A stretch of 64,000 nt of DNA from Sphagnum compactum (taxonomy: Eukaryota > Bryophyta > Sphagnopsida > Sphagnales). Position 1 is the stretch's first letter; each line of letters starts with the position of its first letter. Below the pieces are notes generated by a model. That model was not told the origin of the DNA. It made no database searches and worked only from the letters and a program-made list of their open reading frames with translations. The position numbers and the translations under genes were made by a program. The stretch covers positions 1,116,001-1,180,000 of the forward strand of contig OZ234495.1 in the NCBI GenBank assembly GCA_965153455.1, in the 5' to 3' direction. Of this stretch, positions 33,453 to 45,867 are shown piece after piece.

Positions 33453-36400
33453 TCAACACCGCTCAAATATTTTGTAAAGATTCTCCAAGCAGGCTATCTG
33501 TTCATTACAATCATCACCACCCACATGATACTATTAAGGCCTGCTCTGGCATTTGCATGGATAATAATAATGGCCAGGTTCCAGAGTTCCCTACAAAGAT
33601 CATCTTCATCATAGATTCCCATTCACATATAAGGACAAATTCAGGCTAAGATGCTCACATGATAAATGACAATGCTAATGTACCTGAATCACTGAACCAT
33701 CATTGGCTAAATGATTTGGAGGCTTCAGAAACAATTTCATTGCTGGAAACAGGATGTGTTGAATGGTCCACTCTCGTTGAGCCCACACTGTCTGTGCCTC
33801 CGCTCGAAGCTCAATCACTTTTTCAGCCTCCTCAAGATCAGAGCCATTCATTGACAGCTCTTGCTCATCTAAGCACATAACATCCTCCATTGTAAGTCAG
33901 GTTACAAATGCAAATATAACAGAAAGGCAACATTCAAATCATCTATCTGTTGCCCTTTCTGGCATAAAATGCCTCCAAAGACAGGTTCTAAGATCCAACT
34001 GATGATGTCAAACATGACCCACAAACAATAAAAACAAGCATTTGTAGTGAAGTGAAAATATACAGATTCAAAAGAAAATTTTGGATTAAACAATCAACCA
34101 AAATGATCATGCAGCAAACACATCAAAGTGAATGTTCTTTATTGGTGGGGTGGTGTATACACTGCTGCAGAAATATCCTGCAAATCCTTCCTTAATGCCT
34201 GGGTTGGCACACATTGTTTTTTGAACTGGTTTTGCAATCTCAATTTGCAATCCTGGTTCCTAGGGCACTTACTCTGTACTTACTCTGAGAAAAGTTGTGA
34301 GAAAAGCTGTCAGGCATACCTGTGTTCAAATCTTTCTTCGAATTTCCCACACGGTAAATTTCAGAACCCTCCTCTCTATCTGGATTTGGCAAACATGGTG
34401 GATGCATTGCATAAAAGTCACCAACTGCCGCTGCAAATGTCTCAAAACACTCCCTCTCATTTTCCCAATCAACCTGAGAAATCAAAGGACACATCCCACT
34501 CCATGGGTTTTGGACACACAGATGGGCAATTCAGTGCTATATTATCTGCCATTCTATGAGCGTAAGATTTTCATGTTAGTATCAAACTGACCTGCAGAAC
34601 CATCTCTGTACTATTTAGTGTCATTTAAAGTGCAGTAAAGGAATCTAAGCACTTTATTGCCCTAGCATAATACAGGACATATTACCTCAGAGTCAACCTC
34701 TTGACATGAGCAAAGAAGATATCAAGGCAACAGAAGCATATTTCTCATCACATTTGATAAAAGGAGCAGTTGCACATTAAACAAGTCACCAATTTGTGAT
34801 TGCAAACACTTACATTATTACCAAGATTCAGAACAAATCGAGGAAGGCGATCCATATCAGGGGTATACTGGTCAATAACCAACGGTAGGGAGCAAAGATT
34901 GCCCTGCTCATCAATATCAATAGAAAAGTACTCTCGCAGCATCTCTGCTTTGCACAGCAGCAACTCCACATTCAACTGCATGTAGACAACCAGGAAAGTC
35001 ATGACACCAATTTAACACAACTGTAGTCCTCCACAGTAAATACAAAAGAGAAACATCATATTATTCACCTTCGTACCAACAGTAAATTTTCTCATTTATT
35101 TGCAAGTTTTTCAACTTTAAGAGCATCTCCGACAGCTATAGATTACATGGATCATTTCTCCATCTGAAACCAAACATTGGTTGGCAAGAGTTTTGAGATG
35201 CAACAACCCTGTTACAGCCATACAGAGAGTTATTCCATACCCAATGGCTAGATTGCACATGAACTGGCTATAGAGGGAAAACATCTCAAAAGAGAACAGT
35301 AAAATAACCTGAGCAATCTGGTCTTTTGGTCCATCACTTTCATGCCATCGGCCTGTGCGCTCTTCTTCATCTAATGCCAGCAAGAGGAGGTCAAAGAGAG
35401 GGGCTGGATTGCTGAGTGTCACAGAATTGAAGTGGGCAAACCGACGAAGAACTTGCTGATACACCAGCTCCTTGCTGCCATTATGTTGGACACTTCAATT
35501 ACCCACTGAGCAGAGACTTTTGGCTCCATCAAAACTAGTGTCCTTTTACAGGCTATGAAGTCCAGTGCATAGATGCTGGAACATCTTTGTAAAGAACTTC
35601 AGCAGCTCAATTTTCAATATTCTAAATTGTCAGAAGACTATGAGTCAGTAGATATATATACATAACCAGAATTTCTCCTTACTTACAATCTAACCCGACC
35701 TAAAAAGAATTGAGGAAATGGCCCATATTAAGTTTAAAGATATTTTGAGATCTGAAAACATAACAGCAATCAAATAGCAAACATGAAAGAGAAGAAACCC
35801 AACCCTAAGAGAAAGAGAAAAGACCCAAAAAAAAATTGAGTGGTTTGAACAACACTGATAGTCACAACCATGTTCAGGGACCTCCAACATGTACACTATT
35901 GAGCACCTACCATAACATCCCCACTCTCCTGGTGATGGGTGGAGCCTAAAGTCAAATTTAACCAACATACTAAGTTTCTCTCACAAGACCAGCAGTGAGA
36001 GGAAAACTCAGCCATGATGCTGGCTAGCTTGACAAAACATTAAAGAGAAGGAGAAGATTAAAAACCCCAAGAAGAAAGAGGATCACAAAAAGAAAGAAAA
36101 AAAGGTAAAAGGAGAGGGCAAGAAAGGAAAAACCCAAAAAAGAGAAGGGAGGAAAACAAGACAGAGAACTTCACAAGATCTTTACAGGGAAAAAAGGTTG
36201 AAATAAACACATTGGCTTGTCACAAGTATGGGTTGGTAGCCCACTGGTAATGTTATAGTGTGGCACTGATAAGATCAAGGGTTCAAGCTTGTACTTCAGC
36301 ATAGACGTATGATAGATATCTGGCATCCAGAAATCACAATTATTTTCCACCAAACTTGATGCATGCCCACATAAAAATGACATTTCAAAAGTAAGTACCT

Positions 36401-39400
36401 CAGATTGACAACATTCAGAACATAGAGGCGTGTTTTGCATTGTGCCAATGCAAGCACGTCATCTGCCATGCCTATGTACATGCAGTGCTTCATAATTTCT
36501 GAAAGACCTGCCATTGACAAGTCTTTATGTGAGCTTTCTGTACATTACAGACCATAATCCAGCTTCTCTAATTTGACATCAACTTATTCTATTGCAAAAT
36601 AATTCATGTGACCTCAATCGTAATAGCAGCTTGCAAAGGTTCAACAGTTACTGCATTTGTGAAGAAAGTACAATGAGAATGTTCTCACCCGAGTGACACT
36701 GGCGATCAATGGCAGCAAGAAGTTCTTGAACACTAGTCAGATCTGCACTCTCCTTTGGGTTCCGCCGTTGTCTCACTGCTCGTCTACATGGACACACACA
36801 TAGACCAGTCCTTCAAGCAGAGGATGTTGCAAAGCATACTGATATAATTTTCACCATCTCAACAACAAAAGTACTAATGAGGTGGGAAGAAGGTAAGAGT
36901 CGAACTCTGGGATAACTAGCTTCCATCTAACATTTGCAGATATGCTGTGGCTGCTGAACTCCCAGACAGTACCTTGTTGCTGCAAGCTCATTTTCAGTCT
37001 CTGCAAGACCCATGGAATCCCTTTTCTTATGAAGAAAGGCATGCAGCCTGCCTGCAGGATTCGTTGAATCTGTTCGCACCAACATGTTGACTGGTGTTTT
37101 TTGACGCATTGTTACTGCCATACGATCAAACCTGATTTTAGAAATCTCTATGCAAAAGAAGTGTCCAATAAGTTGTCTTCAACCCCAAAAACACAGTAAT
37201 CAGTGTTCTTTCTTTCCAACAATCTCTTACAAAATGTGGTTATCAGATTTTTTACAATCGTAACTACTGTGCCCACACTTGTGCTCCACATTTTATGAAA
37301 GGAGCACTTAAAGTCGGATCGTTACAAAAACCTGGTGGTGATGGGGAAGGCCTGTCCTCTTCAAATTGGTCTGCAGCTGGTGAAGCTCCTGGAAGCAATG
37401 TCTGCACAACTCATTTTGTCAGCCAATTTTGTGGATCAGATCTGAATTAGGCTCAGGTTCTACCCAAGTAGCTGTATCAGTGCTGGCTTTCACCCATGGA
37501 TACTATAATCATGTGCAAACTATGTGAAAAACTTCCTTCTACTCACTAGATTTTGGTGACATAACCAAAGTAACTATCGCAATCCATTGTCAGACTCTAG
37601 ACTTGAGCTTTCTCAGATTTCACAAACCTGGGTAGTAAAGGTCCTTGTATTGTTGGACTCCAGTAGTTTTGCTTCAACTGCTTGTTGTATACTATCCACA
37701 AGGCTTTCCTGGTTCAAAAAGCTCACCTACAAGGGAACAACAGGAGGCCAAGGAGTCAATGGCTCTGCAACATTGGCTTGATTGTGCACATAGTATGAAT
37801 GAGGCTCAGGAGGAGTTAGAAGCACCTCTCGCTTGGTGGGATGCACATTCACATCAACATGTTCAGGAGGTAGTGAAATTGACATATAGATGAATGGCTT
37901 CGAAGCCTTTGGCAAAATCGTTGCATATACAACCTCAATTGCTTTCTTCAGTGTCCCACACTCAACAAGACGGTCTGCAGAGAAGAACACTATATTTCTT
38001 CAGCCAATGAGACACAAAAGACACTGAAATCAGAATCATTCTTAGTCTTGATCAAAAGACATAGACAATCCAGTCAAATGCTTCTGGGGCAAAGTGAGAT
38101 GTGTCCCAGAGATATCCAACTGCAACATCCTAAGGGACTAGAGCATAATATGGGAAGGAGAATCCCAGTGAACTCAATGAACAAATCTACTGAGTTCTTT
38201 ATCAAAGTTATGTAGCATCATACATGAACGAACTGACATGTAAGGAAATCATCCAACAAAGGAAGCAAAGGATGGTATGTCCACATTGAGCTGCTCACAG
38301 TTGTTGTTACCAACACCTTTAGTCTGATTTCTATGTTTGTCATGTCAGCTACAAATTCTTACAGTGACACAAATGAATAATGTGGAAGGGCTAATTGGCA
38401 CCAAGTTACCCAGAGCCAATAGCATTACCATTGATGAAAAGAACCATGACTGTTCGTTTTGAGGTATAGTTGGCACTGGAGATGTAACCCTGCATCTTGA
38501 ATGTGGCACGCGATGGGTCATCATCAGACACTGAAAGAGAAATCAGCTCACGTGCAACTCCTGGGCCATAGACAGCTCTGATTGCATCTGTGTGTGAAGG
38601 TGAGGCGACTGTGTGAATATCAGCCCGATTGTCACCATGCTGGGAACAAAACAGAAAAAGTGGGCAAGTTCAGACTCAGCAGTTTTGACATAGACATTCA
38701 GCCATCATTCCAAAAAAAGACCTGTTTTGGAGAGCCAAAGACAGAATGGGCAGACCAGCTGTTGCAAACATTCTTTGCAGGGGAGGGGGGGTCCATTTTT
38801 ACCTTTTTGCAAGAAAAGCTGGCACGAATCTTGTGGACAGCATAGCGGCTTACAACATCCAGAATGCGCCCATACTCTTCACTTGGATATTTGAAGGCTT
38901 TTCTTCGAGCAGCCACATTGTAGAAGAGATTCTCCACCTGCAGACATGCATCAAACCTAATCTGTTTATCATCAAAGCAGAAAGTGTATATTTTCCAGCT
39001 AATGTTTTCCACATTTTGTAAACCTCCGCCACAATTGAAATTCCTGCTCAGAGCTTCACATTCAAAGTATCAAAGGTTCAAAATGGCTGTGTGTGTATGT
39101 GTCTGCGTGTCTGTGGGTGTGTGTGTGACTGACTGTTGCTCACCGTTATCTGGGTTCCTTTGACTGCTGCACATGGACGAGGCTCTCCCTCCATCTGCCC
39201 GTCTTTGTATGTCACCCTGCGCACAAGAAGAGCCAAAAGAGAGAAGAAACATCCACATGCATGCATGCATCAGTTGTACAGGACCATGCTTGCTTGCTCG
39301 AAGAAGCTCTCAATCTGACCAAACAAGGGTTTTGCATCGAACAAGGGTTTGAATCTTCTCTTTCCAAACAAGAAGAATTCGAGAAGAAAACGGATGGCAA

Positions 39401-39962
39401 GTACTTACTTGTGACCATGGGTTTGGCCTTCAGTCATGGTTGTGACACTTAAATGCGCCACAAACGTAATGCTGGCCAAGGCCTCCCCTCTGAACCCTAG
39501 AGTGCTGATGTTCTGCAGATCTTCAAATTGCCGCAGCTTCGACGTCGTGTGCCTCTCACAGAGGATCGGCAAATCTTCACTCTGGCAACAAAAAGTTCTC
39601 GAAGCTATAGATCAGATTTTGATAGCTGCTGGGCGAAAAAAAAGTCTCTTGCAATGCGCAAAACAAAGAATGGACAACCACACTAGAGAAACAGAGAAAA
39701 AGCAACAGAATTATACCCGAATGCCGTGGCCATTGTCGGAAATTTGTATGAGCTTGAGGCCGCCATCCTTCACCACGACGCTGATACTAGTGGCTCCGGC
39801 ATCCAAGCTATTCTCCAGAAGTTCCTTCAGTGCCGACGCAGGCCGTTGAATCACCTCCCCAGCTGCTATTCGGTTCACTACAGCTTCTTCCAGTCGCCTG
39901 ATCGGCGCTGGCGCTGGCGCCGCTGATTCTTGTCCTCCATCATCCGCTTCTTCCAGCTCCAT
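33453..39962 (-). CDS. MLH1: DNA mismatch repair protein MLH1 (MutL homologue)
   Basis: MutL-family ATPase; with PMS1 it forms MutL-alpha in post-replicative mismatch repair, and it acts with MLH3 in meiotic crossovers. Sixteen exons join in phase (high to low): 39962-39717, 39581-39409, 39216-39144, 38937-38803, 38639-38429, 37974-37826, 37726-37628, 37401-37332, 37114-36973, 36783-36689, 36507-36399, 35474-35309, 34975-34814, 34473-34320, 33859-33684, 33497-33453. The total is about 734 aa (Arabidopsis 737). GHKL ATPase motifs are intact: [12 protein letters not shown] (residues about 45-56), SDNGHGI (about 75-81), [12 protein letters not shown] (about 105-116). [12 protein letters not shown] marks the transducer domain. 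The C-terminal dimerisation part has [21 protein letters not shown] and [14 protein letters not shown]. The protein ends in the conserved FERC. Exon 9 and exon 15 acceptors are the least certain. Exon 14 could instead end 44 bases further on, at a stronger GTAAGT, in the same phase. Confidence 0.95.
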
Positions 39963-40016
39963 GTTTTTTTTTCCCCTCGGGAAGATCTGGTGGTGGTTGC
40001 CAAGTCTCTGCGAGAA

Positions 40017-40030
40017 CTAGGGTTTGGCGC
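40017..40030 (-). promoter_or_regulatory. Telo-box/E2F composite site upstream of MLH1
   Basis: On the minus strand the sequence reads GCGCCAAACCCTAG. This is an E2F consensus (TTTGGCGC on the plus strand, 40023-40030) overlapping a telo-box (AAACCCTAG). It lies 55-68 bp upstream of the MLH1 start codon. E2F sites are known in plant replication and repair genes and would suit S-phase expression of MLH1 (inference). Confidence 0.65.
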
Positions 40031-40269
40031 TCATGGTTCTTCACGGAGTCTATGTTTTCCCGAATGACCTAGAGTACAAAATAGGGTGCAGATTTTCTTT
40101 CAAACCACTTCCGTGATCTCAAACACGAACCAGAATGGGATGGAGAGATGGAGCTGCAAGATTCCAACCTTTATAAAATTTTCTTTCAACTATTCATGAT
40201 CTCAAATAACACATGAACAAAAGAATGCATGGTGAGAGAAGGTGCAAGATTCAAATTCAATCCTTCACA

Positions 40270-40362
40270 ATGAAATTCTTCTTCTTCTTCTTCTTCTTCT
40301 TCTTTTTCTTCTTCAGCCATTCATGATGATCGAAAACATGAAAACATGAGAAAAACAAGTTG

Positions 40363-40398
<36 letters not shown>

Positions 40399-40462
40399 CT
40401 ACAAGATTCAAACCTTCACCAATGATTTCTTCTTCTCTTATTCTTCTTCTTCTTCGTCGTCG
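40270..40462. repeat. Microsatellites (CTT)n and (GA)n
   Basis: (CTT)n at about 40277-40312, (GA)n at about 40368-40396, and a second (TTC)n at about 40433-40460. Two near-identical flanks, CAGCCATTCATGATGAT, follow the two CTT tracts, so the block looks duplicated about 150 bp apart. Confidence 0.9.
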
Positions 40463-40654
40463 TCAGCCATTCATGATGATGAGCTCAAACATAAACACAT
40501 GAAAAAAACAAAAATGTGATGGAGCTTGTGAAATTGCAAGATTTGCAAACCTTTCACAAGATTTCTTTCAAACAAATTCATGATCTCAAGTTCAACACAA
40601 AATGCACAAATTCAAGATCAAAATGTATCCCATTGTAGATCAAATGTTAAAATT

Positions 40655-41390
40655 TATATATTTCAAATGGCAACTTGTGCAATTGGGTTAGCATTTCTTA
40701 CGTAAGAGTTTGCACATGAAAAAGGATTCAAATGCAAATTGAGTACGCAATTGAATGGCCAATTTCACTTTGATGGATTACACTTTTCATAAGAGAAAAG
40801 ATTCAACATGCAAATTGAATTAGCAATTTCATGCATGATGAAAGAGAGGATTCACATGCAATTGCGTAAGCAATTGTGCATGTGAAAAAGGATTTGAATG
40901 CAAGTTGAGTTAGCGATTTTGAATCACAAGATAAAAGATTCAAATGCAATTGACTTAATGATCTTGCATCATGAAAGAAAAGATTCTAATGCAAATTTAG
41001 TTAATGATTTCACATCATGAGAAAAAAAGATTCAAAGGCAAATTGAGTTAGTAATCTCACATTCAACTTTTCATGAAAGAATGTACTCATATTATCATGT
41101 GTAATTTGAAGAAAACATGAGAGGAATTCGTAGTTGTGATCATTCAAAAAATTTATGAAAACCAAGTATTATAACTATTATGAATTATTAACTTTAGCAA
41201 TCTAACATTAGACTTTTCGTGCAAGAAGTGATTCAAATATCAATTGAATTAGTGATCTTGCATCATGGGAGAAAGGATTAAGTGCAAATTGAATTAGTCA
41301 TCTCACATTTAAATGCTAAAGAATTCAAATGCAAATTGGATTCAATTGAAAATTGAATTAGTAACTTCACCTTTGATTTTTCAAAAAAAA
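40655..41390. repeat. Degenerate minisatellite, 40-75 bp unit, about ten copies
   Basis: A GATTCAAATGCAAATTGAGTTAGCAATtTCrcAT-like unit recurs near 40725, 40800, 40848, 40888, 40938, 40982, 41030, 41230, 41280 and 41328. Spacing is mostly 40-50 bp, with larger gaps. The copies are diverged and non-coding. Confidence 0.75.
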
Positions 41391-42340
41391 AAACTTCATG
41401 ATTATGAATAATTTGAAGAAAACATGAGACGAATTACATTTGTAATCTAGAAGAAACTTAACGTCAAATTATATTACATTATTTTCAAGGAACTAAATGT
41501 ATAATCCCACAAAATCTATGGAAATTAGCCAACATGAACTATACATGACACTTGAAGTTAATAATTAATGCAAAAAAAATTCTCAATTTTGGCAACCAAA
41601 ACAAGCATTATGCTGAAGGCTTGAATCTATGCATACAATCTCTTTTTATTAGGATGTAAAGTGTGAACCTTCAAATTTTAATCAATAATTTAATATTTTC
41701 TTCACACACCAAGAATATTTTCATGGATGATGTGGGTGACTTTGTTTCTTTGAAGTTTGTTATATTAATTAACTAGTCAAATATTCAAAAAAAATTAATT
41801 CAACATGTCTATTTTGTTCATGTCCAATTTTAACATGTTACAACCTTTTGACAACACGCTTGTCATGTTGCAAAATTCATTTCAACTTTATTCATCAATG
41901 TTACGATAAAAATGGAATAAACCAATGAATGTCATAGACGTCGACATTGAACATGATCACATAATTAATGAATGGAATTCATTCACATGGATTTTCATTC
42001 ATGATTTTTGTAGTTCACATAATTCATTTATAATTCATTTATAATTAACTCATAATTCATTCCTATTTAACTTCCAATTCACTTTTACTTAGCTCTTCAT
42101 TCATTTTTAATTAATTTTTAGTTAAATCCTAATTTATTTCCAAGTTTTTAAATCCACTTTTAATTAATTCTTAGTTGATTCACAATTAAATCTTAGTTTA
42201 TTTTTAATTAAATCTTATTAATTCATAGTTCACTTGTAACTAAGAAGTCTTTTTAAAAGGTTCCGTATCCAATAGCCACATGCAAACCTTTATGAGAGCT
42301 TTTTCAAACTAGGTCCCCAAAGGGGTACAAATAAAAGTAG
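41391..42340. other. AT-rich low-complexity spacer
   Basis: No gene. From 42010 to 42240 the sequence is a soft repeat of TTCATTTTTAATTAA / AATTCATTTATAATTCA words without fixed period. Confidence 0.45.
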
Positions 42341-42440
42341 GACCTCCCATTATCTAATATATTAAAGCAAACATGGTGTCTGTCTGTCTGTTCATCACAG
42401 ACATTCGCGGATTGCGGCCAGGGCAGCCGCTGTGGGGGGC

Positions 42441-42650
42441 CGGGCGGAATCAAGAGAACCGTCGGTCCCGGGTTTGTAGGAGCATTGGAACACGAGACCC
42501 GTCGGTTCCTGAGTGTTAGAAAAATCGCAAAGCGAGGACCGCCGAATCCGGATGTTTGAAAAACCAGAACAAGAGAACCGCCGGTCTACGGCTATTTCCC
42601 AGAAACGTCATAGAATCGGTAGTTTTATCGAAAGAACCGGCGATTATCTA
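42441..42650. repeat. GC-rich tandem array, 40-bp unit
   Basis: Four to five copies of a 40-bp unit with a core of GAACCGyCGGTC begin at about 42456, 42496, 42536, 42575 and 42613, with a partial copy at 42634. The array is sharply GC-richer than the flanks. A GTCTGTCTGTCTGT word and a GGGGGGCCGGGCGG stretch precede it. The 107-codon frame (42513-42836) is open but looks like a by-product of the repeats. Function unknown. Confidence 0.8.
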
Positions 42651-42839
42651 GAGGAGCGTGTTTTCGAAAATTTCCAAAACTTTCGGGAACAAAGGTTCAA
42701 AATGTCAGAACCGGGGTTTTGGGTTTTCTCACCCCCGTCGGGTAAGGGAGTAAATACCCGGACTGATAACCTGAGGGTACACTCAGCTGGTTCTGATACC
42801 CGCACAACGTCGGTCGGGATTATTGAAAATAAATGATGC

Positions 42840-45249
42840 CCAAATAAAATCATGAAAAACACATTCACGTGGCTCACCATAATTTAAATTTGCGAGGAGT
42901 ACTATGTTTCACCTTATAATATATTGTAATGATGGCAATGGGGACTACATTGGAATGGCATAAATCGTCGAAACTTATTCAAGAGGCTTGAAGTCTTTCA
43001 AACTTGTTGAGTCATGAGTCTTGTTACTTTTGTGGATTTATAACTCCCATATATGAACTTTGATTTGGGAATTTTCATGGGCAAAGTGTAGCCTTTCAAA
43101 GAACCTTTTCAACGCCAGATTACACATTCTAATCAAAACGATTTGACCTTTCTGTCAAATGTTTTAATGGTTGGAAATGAAATTGGCAATTTGATTGCCA
43201 ACTACTAGTTTGAGTCTAACCATTCATTTGCCCATAACTCGTGTTTCAAATATTTTAATGAAGTATGCAACCCCACTTTGGATATTTATGCTTCAAAATC
43301 TTTTCAACAATTTAAAAAAAGATCCAATTTAGATAAGGTTTGATCTCCAAACCTTGTTTCGAAAATTTGAAACGCCGTGAGACTCTAATTTTCAAAACTG
43401 AAAATCCACTTGGGAGTGTTATAACTCACCAACACTTGTACCAACATGTGTTGTATATGGACAATCTACTTGTTTTCAATAAAGAAATGAAAACCACTGA
43501 AAGTATGAATCTTTCTCACAAGAGTTCAAGATGAAATATCTAAATTTGCATTTTTTTTTTGGGGGATGCAAGACATAGAATCAAAGAGAAAGAACAATCA
43601 AACTTATGTACACAATGGTTGCTACCAAGCTAAACCTCCCCAATGTAATAAAATACACATTGTAAATCAACGTATGCAATACCCTTCAAATATGGAAGAT
43701 TGGATGGTGACTAAAAACAAAAATCATTAAGCAAGTTACGTGCCACGAATACAACTTCTGATTGCAATATTGAGGAGATGGAAATCAAGTGATTCTTATA
43801 GGGCATTCAAACGTCCACGCCAAGGTTTGATAATTAATAAACCAACAATGGCACTTTTTCAGACAATGGCACATAGCTTTCTCCTACTGCTAGAAAAATG
43901 ATTATGGTTTTACAAGGTAGTTGCACCAAATTGAGTTTTCCATGAAAGCTCTCCTATAGCTCTCATCGGCAATCACATAAGCCTTTATGCTAACCAAGAA
44001 CCATGTTCGCTAAAAGAGGACAAAAGACGGTGAAGTTTAGCACCATTACAGACAGGGGATGGAGAATGAATGCCAACAAAGTTTTTTGGTGGCTCCACTC
44101 GTGACACAAGGAGGGCTGAACAAAATCTGTTCCCAAAGCACCAAAAGCAGCTGGCACCAAAGCGTTCCAAGTGCATGCAAAAATTTTGCACCTCAAGAGC
44201 TTGAGCAAGTCAGGACTGCAAACGCTGCAAGTGATTATCAAGCTGCTTTAGTGCAAATTTTCAAAACAAGTGACCAGCTGGTCCTTGAATACTGTTAGTG
44301 GCGCTCCAGATTCTTGTTGACACCTTACAGCTGCAAATTCCTGTCAATCTTGGCAGCACTAGTGGCACGTGCTAGTCATAAATTCCTACACTTTCTATGG
44401 CATCAAGTGTAGAAGTCTCTAGATGTACTTCAGTTTTCTTCAGACTTAGAGCTCTCACTATAACTCTTACTATAGCTCCCAACAGCCTTACTAATTTGGA
44501 ACAAAACCAGAAGGCTAAGAACTCTCAACTGTAGCTCTAAGCCAACAGCCAAATTTCTTGCTGATACTGAACAAAACTAGAAAAACCAGAGAACACTATT
44601 CAATATGCAGGTTGCAATTTGAAGGAAGACGATGCAGGTGGCCAGCCATGAGGAAGAACCGCTAAAGTAGACCACTTCTAGGGCTTCAAATCAACTGCTT
44701 TTTGGCATTCTATTATGAATCTATCATTTGGCAAAAAGAAAAATTGCCATGTTACTCCAATGCATGAATCAAATCCCAAAAATCAAAAAATTCCTACATT
44801 TTGAAGCCCCACCACTGCTTGAACTTCATCTTCTAAAAGCAGATCCTAAAAGCATAATCCATATAGTAAATCTAGAAGAATGGTTTTGGCAACCACTCTT
44901 AATTGTGTCAGAATGTTACCTAGAGCAGGTGTGCAAGGTTCTTATTCAACACAAACAAAGAGCCCAACAAAAACACCCACAGAATCTGCACCATGGCCAG
45001 CTTCATGAAGTTAAATCACCAGCAACGGGAAGCATGAAGATTGACATGTGACTACAGAGGGAAGCAAAACTGAAAAAGTACTTGCTAGGTCAAGCATTTA
45101 GGAAGACAGAACGTTTGGAATGTCAGTTCAAATGACTCACCTTGAACATCAAGTCGTGTTCTAGTAACCTGCCGCCCCAAAAATGGTGATCACCTGAAAC
45201 CAAGCTGATAAGCAACCTGACAGTTATCTTGCAACAGACAACATTTGAC
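42840..45249. other. Spacer between the GC array and the MOM1-like 3' end
   Basis: The segment 43.0-43.5 kb has the look of decayed LTR sequence (AACTCCCATATATGAAC, AATTTTCATGGGCAAAG), but no terminal repeats were found. The segment 44.2-44.6 kb is rich in imperfect TAGCTCT(c/a)ACT words. A 107-codon frame (44728-45051) has no recognisable family. Confidence 0.35.
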
Positions 45250-45465
45250 TGCAGCATGAACATCTTCTATGAGATCACAGAGAACATTGCACAATAAAAC
45301 TTTGAAGGTTGCTGTTATGTCAGTTGCAGCCACACAAATAACCAAACAAGAAAAGGATGATAGAGTGGTGCATCTTGTGAGTGATGCTCACAAAGTAACA
45401 GACAATCACCTTCATCATGCATTGCAATGACTCGTTGCCATTGCTCCCCACTATGACTATTGGAT
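45250..45465. repeat. Dispersed repeat R2, copy c
   Basis: Same block order as copy a at 32501-32765: ACTTTGAAGGTTGCTGTTATGTCA, then CACCTTCATCATGCATTGCAATGACT, then TGCCATTGCTCC. It lies 400 bp 3' of the MOM1-like stop codon. Confidence 0.5.
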
Positions 45466-45867
45466 GTATGACAAACGAGTCAGTAGAGAAGCCACAGTTC
45501 CTCAGCTCTAGCCATCAGCATTTTATCTGTGTGAACAGGTGGGGTTGGTGGGTTTGACATGAGAAGGCTGCAACTATCCTGCTTTGACCATCTCGGCCAT
45601 ATGATACAAGAATTATATCTCGAACTAGGATGTACAACAATGTAAAGTTGGAGGCACCAAGTTCCTGACCTAATGGGGAAAAGACCCATGAGTGACAAGA
45701 TGCTTGTCTTGTCAGAAAGAATACATTTTGGGGTAGACTCCTCTCTCCTCTTTCTCTCTCACAGAAGTCAGTCCCATGGACCTTTGTCAGGAGTGAGGAG
45801 CTTCACAAAAATGAAAAAAAAAAGTGCTTTGATTCATCTACACAGCTGCAGCAAAACAAGGCCATGA

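Noticed and set aside
36973-37131. A frameshift mutation in MLH1 between exons 8 and 9
   Set aside because: A downstream acceptor 17 bases on restores the frame fully, and the rest of the gene is intact, so alternative splicing is the simpler reading.
41391-42340. A CRISPR-like regular array in the AATTCATTT-rich stretch
   Set aside because: There is no fixed unit or spacer, just AT-rich low complexity, and the genome is a plant's.
42513-42836. A 107-codon frame in the GC-rich array
   Set aside because: The unit of 40 bp is not a multiple of three, so the frame reads each copy differently; a real repeat protein would keep the frame.
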